Assembly: GCF_004348415.1 (NCBI RefSeq) | Contig: NZ_SMKI01000003.1 | Coordinates: 1 to 43,783 of the forward strand | From: Streptomyces hainanensis | GTDB lineage: Bacteria > Actinomycetota > Actinomycetes > Streptomycetales > Streptomycetaceae | Direction: 5' to 3' | DNA length: 43,783 nt | Shown here: in pieces, positions 26,283 to 34,159 of the stretch | Layout of the letters: the number at the start of each line of letters is the position of its first letter | How positions within the stretch are numbered: the stretch's first letter is position 1 | Position numbers and translations under genes: made by a program | The notes under the pieces: generated by a model | What the model saw: only the letters and a program-made list of their open reading frames with translations | What the model was told of the DNA's origin: nothing | Database searches by the model: none

Positions 26283-26828
26283 CTACGCCTCGCGGGCGCC
26301 GATCCAGTAGCGGAGCTTCCCGCCCCTGCGGTCCTCGAAGACGCCGCCGTTCGCCTCGATGACCCGGCGCGAGCCGACGTTGTCGTGGTCGCAGGTGACC
26401 AGCACGGACTCGTGGCCGATCCGGCGGGCGACGGGCAGGGCGGCGCGCAGCATGGCGGTGGCGTGGCCGCGCCGGCGGGCGGTGGGGCGGACGTCGTAGC
26501 CGACGAGGCCGCCCCAGTCGAGGAGCCGTCTGGTGAGTCGGTGCCGGATGGAGACCCGGCCGAGGAACGTGTCGCCCTCGACGTACCAGAGGGTGGTCGA
26601 CGGCACGAAGCCGGCGGGGCGCGGGGTGTCGTCCTCGGCGTCGGCGGCGAGGGCGGCGGCGTAGGCGGCGAAGCCGGCCGGCTCGTGCCAGTGCCGGCCG
26701 TAGGTGCGGATGTCGCGGCCGAGCATCGACTCGTCGTCCGGCGTGCCCCGGCCCTCGGCGCGGAACTCGGCGACGGCTTCGAGGTAGGAGTGGCGGACGT
26801 CGGTGGTGGGTCTGACCAGCTCGGGCAT
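26283..26828 (-). CDS. GNAT family N-acetyltransferase
   Basis: A 181-residue acetyltransferase that uses acetyl-CoA on an unknown amine. The CoA-binding loop is visible as VRPTARRRGHATAML (about residues 117-131, R/Q-x-x-G-x-A pattern). Before it, FLGRVSIRHRLT and GGLVGYDVRP form the central strands, and VTCDHDNVGSRRVIEANGGVFE is the usual GNAT ending. The ATG is at 26828 and a stop at 26283. It is divergent from the secreted GH30 gene and is the first gene after the conserved order ends. Substrate cannot be told. Confidence 0.88.
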   Translation of the reverse strand: MPELVRPTTDVRHSYLEAVAEFRAEGRGTPDDESMLGRDIRTYGRHWHEPAGFAAYAAALAADAEDDTPRPAGFVPSTTLWYVEGDTFLGRVSIRHRLTRRLLDWGGLVGYDVRPTARRRGHATAMLRAALPVARRIGHESVLVTCDHDNVGSRRVIEANGGVFEDRRGGKLRYWIGAREA

Positions 26829-26947
26829 CGTCCCATCGTGCCAGCCGGGGTTCGGCCGACGATTCCGGTCCGAGGGATTGACGGGTCACGGACAGTTCAT
26901 GAGTCTGAACAGTCGGACCGATTCGGCTACCAGACTGGAGAGTTCGC

Positions 26948-28372
26948 ATGAGAGTCCGCACCGTGCTGGCGGCCGCGCTGGCCGCGTCGTTACTGCCGAT
27001 GGCCTCGGCCACCGCCGAATCCGGCGGCCGACCGGTCGGGGGGAGCATCGACTTCGGCGACCGGCGGCAGGCCATCGACGGCTTCGGGTTCTCGCAGGCG
27101 TTCCAGCGGGCGGACGTGATGCACGGCTCGCGCGGGCTCACCCCCGAGCACCAGCGGGAGGTCCTCGACCTGCTGCTCGACCGGGAGACCGGCGCCGGGT
27201 TCAGCATCCTGCGGCTCGGCATCGGCTCCTCGGCCGACGACGTGTACGACCACATGCGGTCCATCCAGCCCGCCGACCCCGGCGGCCCGGACGCCGAGCC
27301 GGCCTACGAGTGGGACGGCGACGACGGCGGCCAGGTGTGGCTGGCGCGCGAGGCGCGGCGGTACGGCGTCGAGCGGTTCTACGCCAACGCGTGGAGCGCG
27401 CCCGGCTACATGAAGACCAACGGCGACGACGCGAACGGCGGCACGCTGTGCGGGCTGCCCGGGGCCGCCGCGTGCGCGAGCGGCGACTGGCGGCAGGCGT
27501 ACGCCGACTACCTGGTGCAGTACGCGCGGTTCTACGCCCGGGAGGGCATCGAGCTCACCGACCTGAACTTCACCAACGAGCCGGACCTCACCACGTCCTA
27601 CGCGTCGATGGTGTTCACGCCCGAGCAGGCGGCCGACATGGCGGCGGTGCTCGGCCGGACGGTGGCGGAGTCGGAGTTCGCCGACCTCAACGTGGCCTGC
27701 TGCGACGCGGCCGGCTGGGCGGAGCAGCGGGCCTACACGGAGGCGATCGAGGCCCACCCCGAGGCGTCCGAGCTGGTCGACGTGCACACCGGGCACCCGT
27801 ACCGGAACCCGGCGACGAGCCCGCTGCCCACGGACAAGCCGGTGTGGATGTCGGAGTGGAACCCGAACGGCGACGCGTGGACGGAGGGCTGGGACGACGG
27901 CACCGGGTACGACGGGATGAGCCTGGCCGAGGACGTCCACGAGGCGCTGGCGGACGCCGAGGTCAACGCGTACGTCTACTGGTTCGGCGCGTCGCTCGGC
28001 ACGACCCGGGCGCCGATCCAGTTGGACGGCGCGGACTACCGGGTCTCGCGGCGGCTGTGGGCGCTGGCCGCCTACAGCAGGTTCATCCGGCCCGAGGCGG
28101 TGCGGGTGGAGGCGGCGTCCGAGCACGCGTCGGTGGAGGTGACGGCGTTCCGCAACGCGGACGGCAGCCGGGTGGTGGAGCTGCTGAACCACGACGCGGG
28201 CCCGGTGCGGCAGTCCTTCGACGTGTCGGGGGTGCGGGGCACCGCCAGGGGCGACGTGTATCTCACGGACGAGACGCACGCGTTGGAGCGGACCGGACGG
28301 GCGAGCGTGCGGCACGGCGGGCTCACGGTGGAGTTGCCGCCGCGCTCGCTGACCACCGTCGTGCTCGACTAG
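26948..28372 (+). CDS. Secreted glycoside hydrolase family 30 enzyme
   Basis: A 474-residue secreted enzyme with a Sec signal peptide of about 24 residues. The (beta/alpha)8 domain carries the acid/base Glu211 in FTNEPDL and the nucleophile Glu303 in WMSEWNP, 92 residues apart, with typical GH30 features AIDGFGFSQAFQ and NAWSAPGYMKTNGD. From about residue 385 a beta-rich side domain follows. GH30 enzymes cut beta-linked plant or fungal polysaccharides (xylan, beta-1,6-glucan or -galactan); the exact substrate is not clear. The ATG has GGAG seven bases upstream. It is a lone gene, convergent with the PH-domain gene, and ends without a carbohydrate-binding module. Confidence 0.85.
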   Translation: MRVRTVLAAALAASLLPMASATAESGGRPVGGSIDFGDRRQAIDGFGFSQAFQRADVMHGSRGLTPEHQREVLDLLLDRETGAGFSILRLGIGSSADDVYDHMRSIQPADPGGPDAEPAYEWDGDDGGQVWLAREARRYGVERFYANAWSAPGYMKTNGDDANGGTLCGLPGAAACASGDWRQAYADYLVQYARFYAREGIELTDLNFTNEPDLTTSYASMVFTPEQAADMAAVLGRTVAESEFADLNVACCDAAGWAEQRAYTEAIEAHPEASELVDVHTGHPYRNPATSPLPTDKPVWMSEWNPNGDAWTEGWDDGTGYDGMSLAEDVHEALADAEVNAYVYWFGASLGTTRAPIQLDGADYRVSRRLWALAAYSRFIRPEAVRVEAASEHASVEVTAFRNADGSRVVELLNHDAGPVRQSFDVSGVRGTARGDVYLTDETHALERTGRASVRHGGLTVELPPRSLTTVVLD

Positions 28373-28386
28373 GCCCGGTCCGGGCC
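28372..28386. terminator. Bidirectional hairpin between GH30 and PH-domain genes
   Basis: GGCCCGG-T-CCGGGCC between the two convergent stops. Compact, with a one-base centre, so about three bases of each inner arm would open as a loop. Confidence 0.4.
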
Positions 28387-28392
28387 CTGCGG

Positions 28393-28758
28393 CTACCGGG
28401 CGACGAACTCGCTGAGGATGGCCTGCACCTCGTAGATGTCGACGCCCTTGGTGAAGGTCTTCTCGATCGGCGTGGGGTTGCCCGAGAGCCAGATCTTCAG
28501 CTCCGCGTCCAGGTCGAAGTGACCGGCGGTCTCCACGGCGAAGTGGCTGATGCTCTTGTACGGGATGGAGTGGTACTCGACCTTCCGGCCGGTGATCCCC
28601 TGCTTGTCGACGAGGATCATCCGCCGGTCGGTGAACAGGATGGTGTCCCGTATCAGCAGGAAGGCGGCCTGCACCCGCTCCTGCGGGCCGAGCAGTCGCG
28701 CGTACTCCTGGTGTGCCTGTGCCGGATCGATCGCGTGTGCGTTGCCGAACAGCGCCAT
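28393..28758 (-). CDS. Bacterial PH-domain protein
   Basis: A 121-residue single-domain cytosolic protein of the bacterial PH-domain (bPH_1, PF08000) type. It shows ERVQAAFLLIRDTILFTDRRMILVDKQG, VEYHSIPYKSISHFAVETAGHFDLDAELKIWLSG and a C-terminal helix VYEVQ-like (DIYEVQAILSEFVA). The length is normal for the family. Function is unknown; such proteins form ring-like oligomers. It ends 20 bp from the convergent GH30 gene and begins 22 bp after the PheC-like gene stop, so it may be read with that gene. Confidence 0.88.
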   Translation of the reverse strand: MALFGNAHAIDPAQAHQEYARLLGPQERVQAAFLLIRDTILFTDRRMILVDKQGITGRKVEYHSIPYKSISHFAVETAGHFDLDAELKIWLSGNPTPIEKTFTKGVDIYEVQAILSEFVAR

Positions 28759-28780
28759 GGCGTCCCCGCCCCCTCGAAGT

Positions 28781-29608
28781 TCAGTCGTTCTCCCACTCGG
28801 CAGCGTAACCCGCGTACGTGCCGTCGTTCAGCGCGAGATGCAGCCACTGGTCGACGTAGGCGCGGAACTCCTCGTCGCCGCGCGGCAGCAGGTACGCCTT
28901 CTCGGCGAAGGTGAACGGCTCGTCGGGGTTGATGGCGCACAGCTCGGGGTGGAGCGTCTCCTGGTAGCGGGTCTCGCTGGTGTCGGTGATCATCACGTCG
29001 GCGCGGCCGGCCACGATCTCCTCGAAGATGGTGGTGTTCTCGGGGTGCCGGACGACGGTGGCGCGCTCGATGTGCTCGTCGACGAACCGCTCGTTGGTGC
29101 CGCCGGGGTTGACGATGACGCGGACGCCCGGCTGGTCGATGTCCTCCAGGGTCCGGTAGCGGTCCTGGTCCGCGCAGCGGGCGATGGGGGCCTTGCCGTC
29201 GACGAGGTACGGCACGCTGAAGTACGCCTCCCGCGCGCGGGCGAGGGTGACGGAGACGCCGCCCATGGAGATGTCGCAGGCGCCCGAGGTGAGGTCGGGC
29301 AGCAGCTCGGCCCAGGTGGTGGGCACGAACTCGGCCTCGACGTCGAGGGACGCGGCGAGGTCGGCCGCCATGTCGACGTCGATGCCGCTGTACTCGCCGC
29401 TGTCCGGGTCGAGATGGGTGAACGGGCGGTAGTCGCCCGTGGTGCAGACCCGTAGTTCGCCGCGGTCGCGCACCTCGTCGAGCAGGGTGCGGTCGGCGTG
29501 CGGCCGACCGCCGCCGCCGGTGGCGACGACGGTGGATCCGGCGCCCGCGCCGGTGGCGAGGGCGAGCAGCAACGCGGACACGGCGGTACGACGGCGGAGC
29601 GGGCGCAT
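28781..29608 (-). CDS. Secreted PheC-like cyclohexadienyl dehydratase or solute-binding protein
   Basis: A 275-residue exported protein with a signal peptide (about residues 1-28) and a type-2 periplasmic binding fold. Its core follows secreted cyclohexadienyl dehydratase (PheC) closely: LRVCTTGDYRPFTHLDPDSG, GIDVDMAADLA, CDISMGGVSVTLARA, YLVDGKAPIARCAD, VIVNPGGTNERF, RADVMITDTSETRYQ and FTFAEKAYLLPRGDEEF. PheC turns prephenate or arogenate into phenylpyruvate or phenylalanine outside the cytoplasm. A plain amino-acid-binding protein is the alternative; no ABC permease or ATPase gene lies nearby, which favours an enzyme. There is no lipobox Cys. It is followed by the PH-domain gene and preceded by the NTF2-fold gene on the same strand. 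Confidence 0.72.
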   Translation of the reverse strand: MRPLRRRTAVSALLLALATGAGAGSTVVATGGGGRPHADRTLLDEVRDRGELRVCTTGDYRPFTHLDPDSGEYSGIDVDMAADLAASLDVEAEFVPTTWAELLPDLTSGACDISMGGVSVTLARAREAYFSVPYLVDGKAPIARCADQDRYRTLEDIDQPGVRVIVNPGGTNERFVDEHIERATVVRHPENTTIFEEIVAGRADVMITDTSETRYQETLHPELCAINPDEPFTFAEKAYLLPRGDEEFRAYVDQWLHLALNDGTYAGYAAEWEND

Positions 29609-29679
29609 GGGGGTCCCTTCCCGGTGGGGGCGGCTGGGCGCCGCCAAGTATGGCCACCGGAGGGCCGGTTGGGCGAGGG

Positions 29680-30060
29680 TCAGGCGCCCTTGGCCGGATC
29701 CGCGAACTCGGGCTGGTCGAGGACGCGCAGCCAGCTGCCGTCCGCCTGGCGGCGCACGACCTGGGCCCTGGCCCCGGCACCGTCGCTGGGCGGGGTGGCG
29801 GTGAGCGCCAGGTCGCCGCTGATCAGGGTGGGCAGCGGCGGTTCCGGTGCGAAGTGCGGGCGGTTGGCGAGCACCTTCTCCCAGAGCGCGCGGATGGCCT
29901 CGCGGCCGACGGTCCGCTGCCCCGGCGGGTAGGCGAGCACGGCGTCCTCCTCGTAGAGCGCGGCGACGCCGGCGGCGTCGCCGGCGTTGGAGCGTTCGAC
30001 GAAGAGCCGGGTGATGTCCTCGGGGCGGGTGGCCTTCTCGTAGGCGTCGTGATCGGTCAT
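29680..30060 (-). CDS. NTF2-fold (SnoaL/SgcJ-like) protein
   Basis: A 126-residue protein of the SnoaL-like/SgcJ-EcaC superfamily: TRLFVERSNAGDAAGVAALYEEDAVLAYPPGQRTVGREAI, then a beta-rich half ending in SWLRVLDQPEF. The cone-shaped fold binds small ligands; some members are polyketide cyclases or dehydratases, but many have no known reaction. The ATG at 30060 has AGGAGG nine bases upstream. It is divergent from the LysR gene with dyads between, so it is the likely target of that regulator. Confidence 0.86.
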   Translation of the reverse strand: MTDHDAYEKATRPEDITRLFVERSNAGDAAGVAALYEEDAVLAYPPGQRTVGREAIRALWEKVLANRPHFAPEPPLPTLISGDLALTATPPSDGAGARAQVVRRQADGSWLRVLDQPEFADPAKGA

Positions 30061-30123
30061 GGGGTGGTTCCTCCTTCGGGGTCCGACACACCCAGCCTGG
30101 TCGCCCGCGTGCCAGAAGTCCAA

Positions 30124-30153
30124 CAGATGGATCTGCTGACTACTAGAATCAGC
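30124..30153. promoter_or_regulatory. Two abutting dyads, LysR operator candidates
   Basis: CAGAT-GG-ATCTG (30124-30135) abuts GCTGA-N9-TCAGC (30135-30153), sharing one base, in the divergent region between the NTF2-fold and LysR genes. The second dyad is only 5 bp before the LysR ATG, which fits autoregulation. Confidence 0.5.
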
Positions 30154-30157
30154 GCTT

Positions 30158-31066
30158 ATGGAACTGAGGCAGCTCGAGTACTTCGTGGCGGTCGCCGAGG
30201 AGCGGAACTTCACCCGGGCGGCGGAGCGGGTGAACATCAGCCAGTCCGGCGTGAGCGCCCAGGTCCGGCAGCTGGAGCGGGAGCTGGGCGCCGAGCTCTT
30301 CGACCGCTCGGGACGCGCCGTCACCCTCACCGTGGCGGGGAAGGCGGCGCTGGAGCCGGCCAGGGCGGCGCTGGCGGCGGCCGCCTCGGTGGGCGAGGCG
30401 GTGGGCGAGGTGACGGGCCTGATCCGGGGCCGGCTCACGCTCGGCATGGTCGTCGGTTGCACGATCACCCCGCTGTTCGACGCGCTGGCCACCTTCCACC
30501 GGGCCCACCCCGGCGTCTCGGTCTCCCTCGTCGAGGACGCCTCGGACCGGCTGGTCGACGGGGTCCGCGCCGGCACGACGGACCTGGCGCTGGTCGGCAC
30601 GGCCACCGCCGCGCCGACCGACCTCGGCTCGCTGACCCTGCTCAGCGAACGCCTGGTCGCCGCCGTGCCACCCCGCCATCCGCTCGCCGCCCAGCGGCGG
30701 CTCAGGCTCCGGGACCTCGTCGCGCACCCGCTCATCTGCATGCCGCCCGGCACCGGGCTGCGCAGCGCCTTCGACCGCGCCTGCGCCGCGCGCAGCCTGC
30801 TCCCCACCATCGCGCTCCAGGCCACCGCCCCCGACGCGATCGCCGACCTGGCCGCCCGCGGCCTCGGCGTCGCCGTGCTGAGCGAGTCGATGGCCCCGGC
30901 CTACGCCGACCGCCTCACGTCCCGGCCCGTCACCGACGCCGAGACGCCGGCCCTCCTGGCCCTGGTCTGGCGGGACCCGGCGGGCCCGGCGACCCGGGCC
31001 TTCCTCACGGCCTGCCGCCGCAGCTTCGGCACGGCGGCGTGGCCGCACCAGGATCCGCCGCGTTGA
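30158..31066 (+). CDS. LysR family transcriptional regulator
   Basis: A 302-residue regulator with the winged HTH at residues 1-62 (LRQLEYFVAVAEERNFTRAAERVNISQSGVSAQVRQLE is the signature region) and an effector-binding domain from about residue 90, with GRLTLGMV, LALVGTAT and GLGVAVLSESM. The effector is unknown. LysR proteins usually control the divergent gene, here the NTF2-fold gene, and themselves; two dyads lie between. The ATG is at 30158, with no strong ribosome site. A 10-bp tandem repeat follows the stop. Confidence 0.93.
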   Translation: MELRQLEYFVAVAEERNFTRAAERVNISQSGVSAQVRQLERELGAELFDRSGRAVTLTVAGKAALEPARAALAAAASVGEAVGEVTGLIRGRLTLGMVVGCTITPLFDALATFHRAHPGVSVSLVEDASDRLVDGVRAGTTDLALVGTATAAPTDLGSLTLLSERLVAAVPPRHPLAAQRRLRLRDLVAHPLICMPPGTGLRSAFDRACAARSLLPTIALQATAPDAIADLAARGLGVAVLSESMAPAYADRLTSRPVTDAETPALLALVWRDPAGPATRAFLTACRRSFGTAAWPHQDPPR

Positions 31067-31078
31067 CACGTGGCGCGC

Positions 31079-31111
31079 CGGACGGCGCCGGACGGCGTCG
31101 GACGGCGTCGG
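31079..31111. repeat. 10-bp tandem repeat after the LysR gene
   Basis: About 3.3 copies of CGGACGGCGY, in the 153-bp gap between the LysR and PucR-like genes. Further loose copies (GTCGGACGG) follow. Nothing else is visible in this gap. Confidence 0.6.
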
Positions 31112-31219
31112 CCCACGTCGGACGGCCTGGAACCGCCGGCCGGTGGTGTGGTCCCCTGAGGGGAGTCCGGGTTCCACGGCTCGGAGGGGAGCCGGGGCGG
31201 TCCGCCGAAGTGGGGGAAC

Positions 31220-32695
31220 ATGGCCGAGCTGGGCGGGGGAGAACACGAGCTGCTGCGCGAGTTGACGCGTCAGATGTCCCGGGACGGCGCCCCCGACCTC
31301 GGGCTGGTCGTCGGGTGGTTGGGGCGGCGGATCGGCGCGGAGGTCGGGCTGCTCGCCGAGGGCGGGACCGTGGTGGCGGGCACGCCGGGGTTCCCGGCGC
31401 GGATACCGGACTGGTTGGCGCGGGTGTTCCCCCGGCTGGCCGGCGGCTACGTGGCCGCGGCCGCCGAGCGGGCCGACGGTCGGTGGGTGCGGTGCCAGGC
31501 ACTCGGGCCGCGGGTTCCGCATCCGGTGCTGGTGGTGACGAGCTCGTCGGAACTGCCCGGTGAGGCACGCTCGTTGGTCTCGGCCGCCGGCGGCGTGTTG
31601 GCCGCGCTGCACGGGTCGCGCGCGGCGGCCGCGCTGTCCAGGAACCACCAGGGCTGGGCACGTCAGCTGCGGTTCGCGGTTCTGAGCGCCCTGCTCGAAG
31701 GGCACCCGTTCCTGGCCCGCCGCATGATGGCGGGCGCCGTGCCACCGCTGTTGGACGCCGCCGCCGTCCGCGTCTACCTGCTGCGGTGCGGGCCGACCGA
31801 CCGGGACCGGATCTCCGAGGTGTTCCAGGACGAGCTCGGCTTCCACGGCCCCGATCTGCTGGTGCGCTGCCCCGTCTACAACCACCACCTGATCTGCGTG
31901 CTGGCCGAGGACGCCGACGACACCGTCAGCCACCGCGGGACGCTGCGCCGGCTGGTGCGGGAGAACCCGCGGTACTCGCTCGGCGTCAGCGGCCCGCATC
32001 CACTGGCCGCGGCGGCGGACGCGTACGCGCAGGCGTCCAACGCCCTCGCGGTCGCCCGCAACGCGCCCAACCGGATCGCCGACTACCGGGGCCAGGCGGC
32101 GCTCGTGTCCCTGCTTCCCGAGCGGGAGGCCCTCGCCTGGGCCCGTTCCTTCCTGCGCCCGCTGAGCGGCGCGCCCCGGCTGACGGTCAAGGTGGCACGC
32201 TTCGCGACGGACGTGCCGCAGGCGGGGGTGGCCAGGCTGCTCGGCATCAGCCGCAACACGGTCCGGGCGCATGTCCGCCGCGTGGAGGAGGCGCTCGGGG
32301 CGGACCTGAACGACGTCAGCACGCGAGCGGCCCTCGCCCTGGCACTGGCCGTCGTCGGCCCCGGGTCCAACGGCGGCGGGGAGCCGGTCGCGCCCACGCT
32401 GGAGGCGCTGCTCCGCACCCAGCCCGCCGTCGTGTGGGCCGAGGCGTTCCTCAGCCCGTTGCACGAGGACGGGCACCGCGACCTCGACTCCACCCTGCGC
32501 GCCTGGATCGACGCCAACGCGGACGCCCAGCGGGCCGCGGCGCGCCTCGGCATCAGCCGGAACACGGTCCGGGCGCGGGTGCGGGCGGCGGAACGGCTCC
32601 TCCACCGGGATCTGCTGAACACCGGCTCCGGCGTCCACGACCTCGTCCACGCGCTGCGCATCACCCGCGACACCCCCGTGCTCACCGTGGCCTGA
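31220..32695 (+). CDS. PucR-like regulator with two C-terminal HTH modules
   Basis: A 491-residue protein. The N-terminal ~150 residues are a weak sensor-like region (AEVGLLAEGGTVVAGTPG). A central GGDEF-like/CdaR-type region follows (VRVYLLRCGP, YNHHLICVLAED, YSLGVSGPHPLAAAADAYAQASNAL), as in PucR/CdaR regulators. Two related HTH modules end the protein: GVARLLGISRNTVRAHVRRVEEAL (about 336) and RAAARLGISRNTVRARVRAAERLL (about 436), about 100 residues apart. The usual family has one HTH. The effector and targets are unknown; the convergent ebo-like operon and the upstream LysR gene are candidates by position only. Confidence 0.8.
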   Translation: MAELGGGEHELLRELTRQMSRDGAPDLGLVVGWLGRRIGAEVGLLAEGGTVVAGTPGFPARIPDWLARVFPRLAGGYVAAAAERADGRWVRCQALGPRVPHPVLVVTSSSELPGEARSLVSAAGGVLAALHGSRAAAALSRNHQGWARQLRFAVLSALLEGHPFLARRMMAGAVPPLLDAAAVRVYLLRCGPTDRDRISEVFQDELGFHGPDLLVRCPVYNHHLICVLAEDADDTVSHRGTLRRLVRENPRYSLGVSGPHPLAAAADAYAQASNALAVARNAPNRIADYRGQAALVSLLPEREALAWARSFLRPLSGAPRLTVKVARFATDVPQAGVARLLGISRNTVRAHVRRVEEALGADLNDVSTRAALALALAVVGPGSNGGGEPVAPTLEALLRTQPAVVWAEAFLSPLHEDGHRDLDSTLRAWIDANADAQRAAARLGISRNTVRARVRAAERLLHRDLLNTGSGVHDLVHALRITRDTPVLTVA

Positions 32696-32712
32696 CGGGG
32701 CGCGGCAGCGGC

Positions 32713-32739
32713 GCGGCGGAGCGCGATGCGTTCCGCCGC
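32713..32739. terminator. Bidirectional hairpin between the PucR-like gene and the ebo-like operon
   Basis: Twelve-base arms GCGGCGGAGCGC and GCGTTCCGCCGC with one mismatch and a GAT loop, in the 81-bp gap between convergent stops. The right arm is also the first unit of a 10-bp tandem repeat (GCGTTCCGCC, three copies to about 32756). Confidence 0.55.
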
Positions 32740-32776
32740 GTTCCGCCGCGTTCCGTCGCCGTCTCGACGAACCCGG

Positions 32777-34159
32777 TCAGCCCTCCCGCAGGCCGGCCAG
32801 TTCCAGCACCAGGTCGCGGACGTCGGCGGCGGCGACGTGGTCGCGGCGGACCGTCGACGCGTCGCACAGCAGCACGGGTCCGTCGGCCGGGTCCGCCGGC
32901 AGCCGGCCGTGCGTGCCGCCCACCCAACGACCGTCCAACGGCACCACGTTGGTGGTGTAGCGGAGGCCGACCTTCTTCCGGGCCAGGCCGAGCCCGGCGC
33001 GCAGCCTGGCGCGCGGGTCGGCGGGGTCGAAGAACAGCTCGGCCGGGTCGTAGCCGGGCTTGCGGTGGATGTCGACGCCGCGCGCGTAGTCGGGGGCCCG
33101 CTCGTCGTCCAGCCAGTAGTAGTAGCTGAACCACGACTCGGGCTCGGCGACCAGCACCAGCTCGCCCGACCGCTCGTGGTCGAGGCCGTACGCCGCCTGC
33201 CCCTCCCGGTCGAGCACCTGGTCCACGCCCGGCAGGTCGGCGCAGAGCTTGGCGACGGCCGGCACGTCGGCGGGGTCCGCGACGTAGACGTGCGCCACCT
33301 GGTGGTCGGCCACCGCGAAGGCGCGGGAGACCCACGGGTCCAGGTACTCCATGCCCTCCTGGGTGTAGACCTCCAGCAGCCCGGCCCGACGCAGCGCCCG
33401 GTTGACGTGCACCGGGCGGCTGGCCGGCGTGATGCCGTACTCGCTGACCACCAGCACCCGGGTGTCGGTCTCCTTCGCGTCGTGCAGCAGCGGCGCCAGA
33501 ATCCGGTCCACGTCGGCGGCGGCGCGGGCGGCCTGCGGGCTGTCGGGGCCGTACCGCTGGAGGTCGTAGTCCAGGTGCGGCACGTAGGAGAGCGTCAGGT
33601 CGGCGCGCGGCATCAGCCGGCGGGTGGCGGCCACGATCCACTCGCTCGACCGCAGCGAGGCGGTCGGGCCCCAGTAGTGGAACAGCGGGAACGGGCCGAG
33701 TTCCTCGGTGAGTTCGTCGTGCAGCTCGACCGGCCGCGTGTAGCAGTCGGGGGACTTGCGGCCGTCCGCGTGGTAGACCGGGCGCGGCGTGACCGTCCAG
33801 TCGGTGGTGGCGCCCATCGCGTACCACCAGCAGACGTTGGCCACCTTGTAGCCGGGCCTGGCGCGGCGCGCCGTCTCCCACACCTTCTCGCCCTCCACCA
33901 GACGGTTGTGCTGCCGCCACAGGTGGACCTCGCCGACGTCGCGGAAGTACCAGCCGTTGCCGACGATGCCGTGCCCGGACGGCGGGAGCCCGGTGAGCAT
34001 GGTGGACTGCACGGAGCAGGTGACGGCGGGCAGCACGGTCGCCAACTCGGCCTGCCAGCCGCGCTCCGCGACGGCCCTGAGGTGGGGCGTGTGCTCCAGC
34101 AGCCGGGGCGTGAGGCCCACGACGTCGAGCAGCAGGACGCGTTGTGGGTCGGCGGTCAT
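32777..34159 (-). CDS. Alkaline-phosphatase-superfamily phosphodiesterase of the ebo cluster
   Basis: A 460-residue enzyme of the nucleotide pyrophosphatase/phosphodiesterase type. LLLDVVGLTP carries the first metal Asp, AVTCSVQSTMLTG the Thr nucleophile, HLDYDLQRYGPDSP the Asp/His metal site and GTHGRLP the last His. The normal SDHG metal pair is replaced by SEYG. It has no signal peptide or membrane helix, so it acts inside the cell. It is last in the ebo-like operon and overlaps the eboE stop as ATGA; a GGAGGAG site also precedes it. It probably removes a phosphate or nucleotide from the cluster's metabolite; the substrate is unknown. It may correspond to EboF of other clusters. Confidence 0.82.
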   Translation of the reverse strand: MTADPQRVLLLDVVGLTPRLLEHTPHLRAVAERGWQAELATVLPAVTCSVQSTMLTGLPPSGHGIVGNGWYFRDVGEVHLWRQHNRLVEGEKVWETARRARPGYKVANVCWWYAMGATTDWTVTPRPVYHADGRKSPDCYTRPVELHDELTEELGPFPLFHYWGPTASLRSSEWIVAATRRLMPRADLTLSYVPHLDYDLQRYGPDSPQAARAAADVDRILAPLLHDAKETDTRVLVVSEYGITPASRPVHVNRALRRAGLLEVYTQEGMEYLDPWVSRAFAVADHQVAHVYVADPADVPAVAKLCADLPGVDQVLDREGQAAYGLDHERSGELVLVAEPESWFSYYYWLDDERAPDYARGVDIHRKPGYDPAELFFDPADPRARLRAGLGLARKKVGLRYTTNVVPLDGRWVGGTHGRLPADPADGPVLLCDASTVRRDHVAAADVRDLVLELAGLREG

